From: Vibrio penaeicida
Lineage (GTDB): Bacteria; Pseudomonadota; Gammaproteobacteria; Enterobacterales; Vibrionaceae
Assembly (NCBI RefSeq): GCF_002933855.1
Contig: NZ_BFAQ01000006.1
Span: 1-64,000, forward strand
DNA: 64,000 nucleotides
Direction: 5' to 3'
In this document: positions 18,030-24,871 of the stretch, in pieces
Layout of the letters: every line of letters begins with the position of its first letter
How positions within the stretch are numbered: the stretch's first letter is position 1
Notes under the pieces: model-generated
The model's input: only the letters and a program-made list of their open reading frames with translations
The model's database searches: none
What the model was told of the DNA's origin: nothing
Made by a program: the position numbers and the translations under genes

Positions 18030-18965
18030 ATGAACATATTTCTTGCTATGATCCCTGCTTTTTTTTGGGGTACTACATACGCCGTAACACAGTTTACTCT
18101 GTCTGAATGGCCACCATTATTGCTGGGCTTTATTCGTGCTTTCCCTGCTGGTCTCCTTTTATTCGCACTTCGCCCCATCATGCCCAAAAGAAATCAGTGG
18201 CAGCCTTTAGTCATTCTTTCCTTAGTGAATATCAGCGCATTTTTCGCCATGATTTTCCTTATGGCTGCCACGTTACCAGCGGCGATATCTGGCGTAGGAA
18301 TGGTCTCTGTTCCGATTTTCGCTATGATTTTTCAATGGTTGTGGTTTAAGAATAAACCTTCAGGCATTCAAATCGTTTCTGGGTTTGCTTTGGTGGGTTT
18401 CGCTTGGTTTCTTTTCGATCCAAGCCAAATTGAACTCGGTACAACCGGTTTAATTGCTATGTTTTGCGCGATTTGGTGCATTATTATTGGCAGTACACTT
18501 ACTCAACAACTATCGAAAGATATGCACTGGTGGGGGGTTTTAAGTTGGCAGCTTATTATAGGTGGCGCGGCACTCGGCGTTGTAGCAAGTGCTCAGTGGT
18601 TGTTCGAACCTTCTGCTTTTCAAGCAGTAGCTAATCAAGACATCAGCGCAACCAATTGGTTTGGAATTGCTTGGATAATTATTCTGAATACGGCTGTTGC
18701 TTACGGAATGTATGTTTGGTTAATCCGAAAAATGACCATAGTCGAGTTCACATTCAGCGGTATCGCCAACCCTATTGCCGGGATTACTGGTGGTGTTTTA
18801 TTGATGAATGAAACCTACAGCAATACGCAAATAGGTTTAATGCTAGGGATGATACTGGCTTCGCTTCTTCCGAATTTCCTGAATTTATGGCGAACAAAGA
18901 GACGCGTAAATAAGCTGGAAGCTAGAAAAGAGAATACTCAGGATAGTGTGCCTGTATCGGATTGA
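18030..18965 (+). CDS. EamA/DMT-family transporter
   Basis: A 311-aa inner-membrane protein with ten predicted hydrophobic helices and two EamA repeats (about residues 3-130 and 145-285), the typical size of drug/metabolite transporters. The N-terminal MIPAFFWGTTYAVTQ motif is characteristic of the RhaT/YdcZ-like branch. The C-terminus is a basic cytoplasmic tail. Its last 44 bp overlap the end of the EAL-domain gene on the other strand, so the two messages are antisense at their 3-prime ends. The substrate is not predictable; members export amino acids, purines or drugs. Confidence 0.85.
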   Translation: MNIFLAMIPAFFWGTTYAVTQFTLSEWPPLLLGFIRAFPAGLLLFALRPIMPKRNQWQPLVILSLVNISAFFAMIFLMAATLPAAISGVGMVSVPIFAMIFQWLWFKNKPSGIQIVSGFALVGFAWFLFDPSQIELGTTGLIAMFCAIWCIIIGSTLTQQLSKDMHWWGVLSWQLIIGGAALGVVASAQWLFEPSAFQAVANQDISATNWFGIAWIIILNTAVAYGMYVWLIRKMTIVEFTFSGIANPIAGITGGVLLMNETYSNTQIGLMLGMILASLLPNFLNLWRTKRRVNKLEARKENTQDSVPVSD

Positions 18966-19710
18966 ATAGGTAGCCTTGATAACCCCAAAAAGAAAAAGGT
19001 AGAAGATGATTGAGGGAGCTCTGATCTTCTACTCTTTCCACAATCCATTTCGCATCACTAGACGATTTTTGTTGAAGAATGATGTCTAGTTTTTCACAAG
19101 AATGACTCATACCCGATTTGAGATCAAAAAATGGATTGTCGACTTTTACGTAATCGTATAAACCGGCACTCAATTCTTCGTCTCTAAAATCTTCTCCAAC
19201 TTGATAGTCATCTAAGGCGAGTTTCACCCCGACTTCTTTCAACTTGGTTACACCCTTGAGATAGTCTTTTCCTTCTATCGAATATTGGCGCTCGGTTGTT
19301 TCAACAACCAACGATTTTCCATAGCACTTTAGATGGGAGTGAACCGCAATTAGAAGGTTAATGGTTTTTCTATTACTTAAGGCGTGTCTTTCCACATTCA
19401 AGAACAAACACTCGAATGGAAAAGAGGCAGGGTTAACCGAAATCAGGAAATGAAGCTGTTGTTCAAGAATATCTTTAGCAAGACGTTTGCCTAACTCACC
19501 TTTCATGAATGTGGTGTGGATTGCGGCATCTTCCTGAGAAAGAAGCAATTCACTGGCCAGTAACTTCTTGCTTTCACTAACAATGATTTCGTTCTTAAAT
19601 TGAAAACGAGGTGTGTCTGGTTCAACAAACTCTTGCGGTAACGGGGTCGCAGAACTTTTTCCGTTCTGGAAACGCATTTCAATAGCAGATTGTTTTACAT
19701 CTATGCCCAT
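18922..19710 (-). CDS. EAL-domain protein with altered signature motif
   Basis: A 262-aa cytosolic single-domain EAL protein of the c-di-GMP phosphodiesterase family, with no sensory or GGDEF domain. The signature motif ExLxR is replaced by ASELLLS: the Glu is kept but the ligand-binding Arg is Ser. Other catalytic positions look conserved: LNVE (Asn), VVETTE (Glu), LALDDYQ (two Asp), YVKVDN (Lys), VERVE (Glu) and the GYQGYLF loop. Activity may therefore be weakened rather than lost, or the protein may act by binding. It converges with and overlaps the DMT transporter gene by 44 bp. The ribosome-binding site is poor. Confidence 0.85.
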   Translation of the reverse strand: MGIDVKQSAIEMRFQNGKSSATPLPQEFVEPDTPRFQFKNEIIVSESKKLLASELLLSQEDAAIHTTFMKGELGKRLAKDILEQQLHFLISVNPASFPFECLFLNVERHALSNRKTINLLIAVHSHLKCYGKSLVVETTERQYSIEGKDYLKGVTKLKEVGVKLALDDYQVGEDFRDEELSAGLYDYVKVDNPFFDLKSGMSHSCEKLDIILQQKSSSDAKWIVERVEDQSSLNHLLPFSFWGYQGYLFNPIQAHYPEYSLF

Positions 19711-20232
19711 TTAGCGACTACCCTATAGCTTGGACTACCACATCTTTAAAGAGCTACTGCTCTGATGAGTTCACTCTCGAACTCTTGCTTATTAACATAA
19801 GCAGTGTGGAGTCACGAATCAAACCGTTTTGACTCAAATCCAGTTTATATGCGGCCTAACAAACGTAATTCGCACTTTTGAGACGATAATAATTGTAAAA
19901 ACATATATTTCCAACACCAACTCTGACGTTAACTTCACATTTCAATCTAATTCATATGGTATTTGGATGTGCTTTTACCATGTACATTAGCGTTTTCTGT
20001 TTTTCATCTTCAAAAATCACACTATCTAAGATCTCATTGCACTTTCATTCTTTAATCACGCAATCGATATGAAGAGACCCTTCAAAATATTCCAGATGCA
20101 CCCTAGCAAACTGAAGCGCAGTGCGAATCTCGTGCGGACGGTGGCAACTTATAGGAAACTTCCTTTGACTGTTCACAAAGGAAAGTGAGCTTACCCATTA
20201 CCTCTTATTAAAGAGATTAGAAGGACCAGGAC
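19711..20232. other. Porin upstream region
   Basis: A 522-bp non-coding region between the divergent EAL and porin genes. It is AT-rich with several CATAT and TATGG runs, as seen at ToxR-type porin promoters, but I cannot pin down an operator. AGAAGGACCAGG precedes the porin ATG. A GC-richer segment near 20100-20165 could be a transcribed leader. Confidence 0.4.
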
Positions 20233-21174
20233 ATGAACAAAGCTATTCTAGCAACAGCAATTCTTTCGGCTATGAGTCTATCTACTGCTTCCGCAGTAAC
20301 GATTTATGAAAAAGATGGGACATTATTAGATCTAGGTGGACGCGCTGAAGGACGTTTCAATGTTTCAGACGCAAATAAAACTGGCGATAAAGGCACGTTT
20401 AAAGACATTAGCCGAGCTCGGGTATCGCTATCCGGTGAATCTGCTGTTACCGACCAATTTTCAGGGTTTGGAAAATACGAAGCCGAACTCTCTGGAGAAG
20501 AAGACTTAACGAATCGCTACTACTTTGCTGGTGTGAAAGGCGATTTTGGTTCTGTGTCTTACGGAAAACAAGATTCCTCTCAAGTCATGCTAAGCAACTT
20601 CACCGATACCTTAGCCACATTTGGTGCAAAAGCAGCCGACATTGTGGATGGCAATAAAGACAAACGAGAAAATGCGCTGGTCTACAAAACTAAGTTCGAT
20701 CAACTCACTGTATCTGGGGACTACATATTCGCAGATAAAGACAATACTGACAGCACGAGTAGTTACGGTATCTCTGGGATCTACAGTTTAGAACGCTTTC
20801 GAATCGGTGCCGGTTACGTGAATCAACAGCAAGGTGATGAAACCGAAAATCAATTCAACTTTGTTGGTGAGGTGCAGTTCGACAATCTTAGTTTTGCGGG
20901 TTTATACACCATGGGTAAAAGTGTTGTTGGTAGCCAACTTAATGACTTTGCTGGTTATGAACTGATGGCAAAGTACGAACTCGAAAAAGTGACCTTTGTA
21001 GGCGCGTACAATGCCAAGAAAAATGACACCTCGAAAACCGACACTGTAGATGAATTTGCTCTGGAAGCGGTTTATACCTTTAACAAACACTTAAGAACGT
21101 ATGCAGGTTACCGTATCAACCAGATTAAGGATGCCGATAACGAGTATCAAATGGGTTTACGTTACGATTTCTAA
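20233..21174 (+). CDS. Outer-membrane general porin (OmpU/OmpT-like)
   Basis: A 313-aa precursor of a trimeric 16-strand porin of the Gram-negative general porin family. The signal peptide (MNKAILATAILSAMSLSTASA) is cleaved near residue 21. The mature part starts VTIYEKDGTLLDLGGRAEGR, the standard first strand, and the protein ends in GLRYDF with the C-terminal Phe required for assembly by the BAM machinery. Alternating hydrophobic strands and acidic loops run through it. It would allow passive uptake of small solutes and is a likely target of envelope regulation. It is smaller than V. cholerae OmpU (about 340 aa). Monocistronic, with a hairpin right after the stop. Confidence 0.92.
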   Translation: MNKAILATAILSAMSLSTASAVTIYEKDGTLLDLGGRAEGRFNVSDANKTGDKGTFKDISRARVSLSGESAVTDQFSGFGKYEAELSGEEDLTNRYYFAGVKGDFGSVSYGKQDSSQVMLSNFTDTLATFGAKAADIVDGNKDKRENALVYKTKFDQLTVSGDYIFADKDNTDSTSSYGISGIYSLERFRIGAGYVNQQQGDETENQFNFVGEVQFDNLSFAGLYTMGKSVVGSQLNDFAGYELMAKYELEKVTFVGAYNAKKNDTSKTDTVDEFALEAVYTFNKHLRTYAGYRINQIKDADNEYQMGLRYDF

Positions 21175-21183
21175 AGAATATAA

Positions 21184-21205
21184 AGTCAGCCACTCATGGC
21201 TGACT
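21184..21205 (+). terminator. Hairpin downstream of porin gene
   Basis: A perfect 9-bp stem AGTCAGCCA / TGGCTGACT with CTCA loop, 10 bp after the stop. It lacks a strong U-tract (CTATAC follows), so it may act as an mRNA-stabilising 3-prime hairpin as much as a terminator. Confidence 0.6.
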
Positions 21206-21589
21206 CTATACCCAAGTGACACCGCACTTAACTGCTACCTTAACGGATAAAAAACTGGTTGCATATTTTAAATTCACACAATTATACGCCCCATTTTTCA
21301 CGTGAATTTTTATGCACTCTATGCATTTTATTATTTATTTTCTTAAGAACGGTCAATTCTCCCTCACTCTAGGTTCATTAACCGAACCGACGGTCTTAAA
21401 TTTTGAACCCAATAGTATTATTTGGTTTATCAGTGTCGTTCGTGAAATGACTCGAATTCTCACTGATATCTCCAATCAACCTTTGTTAAATGTTTGTTTT
21501 AGAAAACTCACCTTGATACTTATATCAACGATTATCTCATTGATAATTAAAAAATTAAATTGTAAACAAACTTTAACAAGGAATGAAAA
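21206..21589. other. Intergenic region upstream of the graspetide cluster
   Basis: A very AT-rich region that must carry the promoter of the first precursor gene. It begins with a solitary TATACCCAAGTGAC (21207-21220), identical to the outer end of the MITE. The 93-codon open frame from 21312 has no ribosome-binding site and a composition unlike a protein, so I treat this region as non-coding. AACAAGGAATG just before 21590 is the precursor ribosome-binding site. Confidence 0.5.
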
Positions 21590-21823
21590 GTGAATAAGAA
21601 CACACCTTTTTTCAGCAACTTTATTGAATCTCAAATCGAAGAACTAAGCGCTCAAGAAACTAAGCAATGTGCTGGTGGCATCGTTGGCGATTTTGACGTC
21701 GTAACAATGAAAGCACCATCTGATGATGATGAAGGTCTAGAGTTCGTTCTGAAGCCAGGCGACCTAGTTACAATGAAGCACCCATCCGACAGTGATGAAG
21801 GCAACGACTTCCAATCGTTCTAA
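21590..21823 (+). CDS. Graspetide precursor 1 (two core motifs)
   Basis: A 77-aa RiPP precursor with GTG start behind AAGGA. The leader (1-30) has the PFFSNFIE motif at residues 6-13, equivalent to the microviridin PFFARFLE helix recognised by ATP-grasp ligases, and ends in Gly29-Gly30, a C39-peptidase cleavage site. The core region holds two omega-ester motifs: T39-M-K-A-P-S-D-D-D-E48 and T61-M-K-H-P-S-D-S-D-E70, 22 residues apart. By analogy with marinostatin and microviridins, Thr-Asp and Ser-Asp esters and a Lys-Glu amide could form in each (Thr39-Asp45, Ser44-Asp47, Lys41-Glu48, and likewise 61-67, 66-69, 63-70). The second core differs from marinostatin (TMRYPSDSDE) only at the R-Y positions. 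A frameshifted copy follows 19 bp later. Confidence 0.88.
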   Translation: MNKNTPFFSNFIESQIEELSAQETKQCAGGIVGDFDVVTMKAPSDDDEGLEFVLKPGDLVTMKHPSDSDEGNDFQSF

Positions 21824-21842
21824 TAAGCCAAAAGAAGAAAAC

Positions 21843-22006
21843 GTGAGTAAGAATACTCTTTTTTTAATCATTTCATCGAGTCACAAATTGACGAGTTAAG
21901 CGACGCTGAAACGACTCAATACTCGGGTGGTTTTACAAGCATCAATGTTTCAATGAAGTCCCCTTCTGACAACGATGAAGGTATCGAAATCAAATTCGAT
22001 CGTTAA
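21843..22006 (+). pseudogene. Graspetide precursor 2, frameshifted at a poly-T run
   Basis: A third precursor homologue, broken by one missing base in the run of seven T at 21859-21865. As written, translation from GTG 21843 gives 18 residues and stops at 21897. If one T is added, a 54-aa protein results that aligns along its whole length with the other two precursors: leader motif LFFNHFIES at residues 6-14, Gly29-Gly30 cleavage site, and core S37-M-K-S-P-S-D-N-D-E46 with Ser in place of the first Thr. The frame after the run has no start codon of its own. It could be a true pseudogene, a slippage-controlled gene or a sequencing error. A strong terminator follows at 22027. Confidence 0.8.
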
Positions 22007-22394
22007 ATTAGAGCATTTTTATAATTAATATTCACCTTGCGTTATGTAAGGTGAATATTTTAGCAAACGGTAATTTACAATAAAACAGTGTATAAATAAT
22101 AATCATACGGATTAAAAATAGATCTTAATTCAAATTAAACTCGTTTTTACACGAAATAAAATAAGTATTGGTACGGTCAAAATTCAGGGGTGGAATATAA
22201 TTTAAATTTCAGTCAAATAAAATCTCAAATATGAGAAAATACTTTACTAATAAAAATATTATTATTTTCTAACTAATTGCTTTTATGTATGTTTTAAAAG
22301 GTGAACGGCAGGTAATGCCAATTCGTCGACGTATAGTGTTCACATAAAAAATGCCAATTAACGGCACTAAATCAAATTAAAAAGGAACATACAA
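22007..22394. other. AT-rich spacer between precursor 2 and precursor 3
   Basis: A 388-bp region of very low GC content. Besides the terminator at 22027-22061 it must contain the promoter for precursor 3 and the enzyme operon. GTGAAC at 22302 and GTTCAC at 22339 form a wide inverted repeat about 100 bp before the precursor 3 start, a possible operator but weak. No open reading frame is supported. Confidence 0.5.
22027..22061 (+). terminator. Terminator after precursors 1 and 2
   Basis: A perfect 12-bp stem AATATTCACCTT / AAGGTGAATATT with a 9-base loop, followed by TT. It lies 20 bp after the precursor 2 stop and separates this transcript from precursor 3 and the modifying enzymes. Confidence 0.75.
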
Positions 22395-22652
22395 ATGAGT
22401 AAGAACACTCCATTTTTTAATAATTTTATCGAAGCAGACACACTAACTGAAGAAGAAGCGAACCAAATTTCTGGTGGTACTATTAACTTCGGTGGTATTT
22501 CAACAAGAAAAGCACCATCTGATGATGATGAAGGTTTTGCAATTGCAACTCGTAAAGCCCCTTCAGATGACGATGAAGGATTTGAAATCGCAACTCGTAA
22601 AGCGCCATCTGATGATGACGAAGGTACAGCGATTGTATTTCCGACTTGGTAA
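22395..22652 (+). CDS. Graspetide precursor 3 (three tandem core motifs)
   Basis: An 85-aa RiPP precursor, ATG behind AAAAAGGAAC. The leader (1-28) has PFFNNFIE at residues 6-13, an acidic helix TEEEANQIS and the Gly27-Gly28 cleavage site. The core contains three identical motifs with a strict 15-residue period, T37, T52 and T67, each T-R-K-A-P-S-D-D-D-E-G, separated by FAIA or FEIA, and ends in VFPTW. In each, Thr-Asp(+6), Ser-Asp(+3) and Lys-Glu(+7) links would match the marinostatin/microviridin topology. The repeats are identical in protein but differ at synonymous codon positions. A hairpin at 22722 separates this gene from the first ATP-grasp gene, 109 bp downstream. Confidence 0.9.
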   Translation: MSKNTPFFNNFIEADTLTEEEANQISGGTINFGGISTRKAPSDDDEGFAIATRKAPSDDDEGFEIATRKAPSDDDEGTAIVFPTW

Positions 22653-22721
22653 ATACCAAATCGGGTTTAGGTAATACTCGATAGAATTTCTATCCAGTTC
22701 CTAGACATGACCTCTAAGCTC

Positions 22722-22745
22722 TCACCCCCAAAAATTTGGGGGTGA
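22722..22745 (+). promoter_or_regulatory. Hairpin between precursor 3 and the ATP-grasp genes
   Basis: A perfect 11-bp stem TCACCCCCAAA / TTTGGGGGTGA with a two-base AA centre, not followed by a U-tract. In RiPP operons a hairpin at this place lets the precursor message accumulate above the enzyme message by attenuation or by protecting its 3-prime end. That role is inferred here. Confidence 0.6.
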
Positions 22746-22761
22746 TATTGAAAGAACGATT

Positions 22762-23796
22762 ATGCAGAAAATAAACAAAAGTATCCTATGCATCACTCAT
22801 TCTGAGGACACCTTTCCCGTAGATTGGGTAACAGAACACCTAATGACAGCGGGTGTAGAGGCTGTTCGCTTAAACAGCGATCAATTCCCCTTGAATATTC
22901 AAATTGGTGGGAGCTTACAAACCCTCCCTTTTGACCCTCCGAGTTCAGAAGAGCAGCATTTGGAAAAGGCACACGTTGATACACTGATTTCAACGGAAGG
23001 CTGGTCTATCAACGAGTCAAACATTGGCGCGATATGGCATAGAAAAAACAGAGTTAGCGATTTATCTTCCGCGCTAGAGGGAGACGTATTAGCCCAAGCA
23101 ACACGTGAATCTGAGTGTATTAAACAGTCTTTACTTTACAGCTTTGAAGATGTTTTCTGGCTTGATCACCCAAACACACAACTGGCTGGAGAAAATAAAT
23201 GGCTACAGCTTAGAATGGCAAAAAAAGCGGGGCTTGACGTTCCTGCAACGCTATTTACCAATATTCCAGACCAAGTAAAAGCCTTCTATAAAAAGTGCAA
23301 TGGCGACATTGTCGCAAAAATGCACACGCCATTAACCGTTTCTATGGGGAAACCCCCTGCGTTTGTATACACATCGAAAGTGACCGAAGCTCACTTAGCG
23401 GATCTCGACTCGCTGCGATTTTCTCCCATGATTTTTCAGCAACAAGTGAAAAAACAAGCGGAATTACGCATAGCCTATGTCGATGGGCATTGCTTCCCAG
23501 CTAAAGTGAATTTGAGCAGTAATGATGAAAAAGAACTGCTCGACTGGCGAAAAGCGACGCCAACGCAATCCAATTGGCAACACACTGATATCCCTGAATC
23601 TCTCGTACAAAAGTTGCGCGTTTTCATGGGCTCTATGAACCTCAAATTTGGCGCTATTGACATCATATTAGATACGACTCGCAAATATCAGTTCTTAGAA
23701 GTGAACCCTGCGGGTGAATGGGGAATGTTAGAGGCAGAATTAGACCTGCCTATTTCTAAACAGATCGCCCAAACACTTATTAAATACAGTCAATAG
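22762..23796 (+). CDS. ATP-grasp peptide macrocyclase, MvdC-like
   Basis: A 344-aa ATP-grasp ligase of the graspetide type, which activates Asp/Glu side chains with ATP and joins them to Thr, Ser or Lys side chains. The N-terminal domain starts ILCITHSEDTFPVDWVTEHL and contains RLNSDQFPLNIQI, as in MvdC-type enzymes. The ATP-grasp core has a KMHTP lysine segment near residue 192 and the metal-binding end FGAIDIIL...FLEVNPAGEW near 290-325. In microviridin pathways the MvdC/MdnB enzyme makes the lactam after the esters are formed; I infer that role from the N-terminal resemblance and the presence of a conserved Lys in the cores. The second ligase begins 21 bp downstream. Confidence 0.85.
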   Translation: MQKINKSILCITHSEDTFPVDWVTEHLMTAGVEAVRLNSDQFPLNIQIGGSLQTLPFDPPSSEEQHLEKAHVDTLISTEGWSINESNIGAIWHRKNRVSDLSSALEGDVLAQATRESECIKQSLLYSFEDVFWLDHPNTQLAGENKWLQLRMAKKAGLDVPATLFTNIPDQVKAFYKKCNGDIVAKMHTPLTVSMGKPPAFVYTSKVTEAHLADLDSLRFSPMIFQQQVKKQAELRIAYVDGHCFPAKVNLSSNDEKELLDWRKATPTQSNWQHTDIPESLVQKLRVFMGSMNLKFGAIDIILDTTRKYQFLEVNPAGEWGMLEAELDLPISKQIAQTLIKYSQ

Positions 23797-23817
23797 CAAG
23801 GAACAGCTGGTACAAGT

Positions 23818-24804
23818 ATGACTAAAAATAAAGTTCTCATCATTACGCATTCAAAAGACAATCAAAGTATTGAAACCGTTTCCGAACTGCTGAAACAAGC
23901 TGGCGTCGTACCAGTGCGTTTTAATACGGATCTCTTTCCAACTAAGGTGCAAATTGCCACCCATCAGAATAATAAAGGCAATGAGAGTACGCTCATTACG
24001 GAAAATGGCGATGTCGTCAAAGGTGACGAGATATTGGCCGTTTGGTATCGCCGATTCTATCCAGCAAAAGGCTTACCTGCCGACATGGACATGCAGCTCA
24101 AGCAGCCTTCAGCTGAAGAAAGCAAGCGGACCATTTTGGGTTACCTCGACAGTCTAGAGTGCTACAAACTTGATGATTACTGGGACATACGACACGCATC
24201 CAATAAAGAATACCAATTGATGCTGGCAAGAAAAGTGGGGTTGAACCTACCCAATACACTCACCAGTAACTCGCCAGAAGCAGTGCGCGATTTCTTTGCT
24301 GACAACAACGGTAAAATCATCACGAAGATGCAAACCGCCTTTTCGGTTTGGAATGATGATGTAGAGCAAGTGGTTTTTACCAATAAAGTAGAAGAAGAAC
24401 ACCTAGAAAAACTGGAAGAATTAAACCTGTGCCCAATGGTGTTCCAAGAACATGTCATTAAGGATGTTGAGTTGCGTGCGACCGTTGTTGGCAATCAGGT
24501 TTACTGCGCATCCATTGACCCAGATATTATGAAGGGAATGGAAACCGACTGGCGTAAGCGCGGTGTCTACACGCTCGATAAATGGCAGCCATTTGAGTTG
24601 CCGCAAGAAGAAGCCGATAAGCTGATCCGTCTCGCGACTGAGCTCAAGCTAAACTATGGCGCTGCAGATCTTATCTTAACGCCGGATGGTCAATACAAAT
24701 TCCTAGAGATCAACCCATGCGGTGAATTCTACTGGATGGACATTTACCAAAAGCTAGGCATTTGTGAAGCCATTGCTCAAAACTTGGTATCTGGTGGTCG
24801 ATAA
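23818..24804 (+). CDS. ATP-grasp peptide macrocyclase, MvdD-like
   Basis: A 328-aa ATP-grasp ligase homologous to the preceding gene. It starts VLIITHSKDNQSIETVSELL with RFNTDLFPTKVQI, close to the MvdD/MdnC type that makes the two ester bonds (Thr-Asp and Ser-Asp/Glu). The C-terminal metal-binding region is YGAADLIL...KFLEINPCGEFYWM (about 278-305), and a KMQTAFSVW segment near residue 170 corresponds to the ATP-binding lysine and peptide-contact loop. The enzyme should bind the leader PFFxxFIE helix. Having two ligases instead of one suggests tricyclic cores like microviridin rather than the bicyclic marinostatin. The HlyD gene follows after 67 bp, preceded by a GC-rich palindromic segment near 24825-24848. 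Confidence 0.87.
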   Translation: MTKNKVLIITHSKDNQSIETVSELLKQAGVVPVRFNTDLFPTKVQIATHQNNKGNESTLITENGDVVKGDEILAVWYRRFYPAKGLPADMDMQLKQPSAEESKRTILGYLDSLECYKLDDYWDIRHASNKEYQLMLARKVGLNLPNTLTSNSPEAVRDFFADNNGKIITKMQTAFSVWNDDVEQVVFTNKVEEEHLEKLEELNLCPMVFQEHVIKDVELRATVVGNQVYCASIDPDIMKGMETDWRKRGVYTLDKWQPFELPQEEADKLIRLATELKLNYGAADLILTPDGQYKFLEINPCGEFYWMDIYQKLGICEAIAQNLVSGGR

Positions 24805-24871
24805 CCTTAATTTTGCCTTATTCTGCCCGAACATCACCATGCTCGGGCATTCTTAATACCGGAGAGATTTT

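Noticed and set aside
21312..21593. 93-codon open frame just upstream of precursor 1
   Set aside because: No ribosome-binding site, AT-driven composition (many Ile, Leu, Lys), and its end overlaps the real precursor start. Treated as non-coding promoter DNA.
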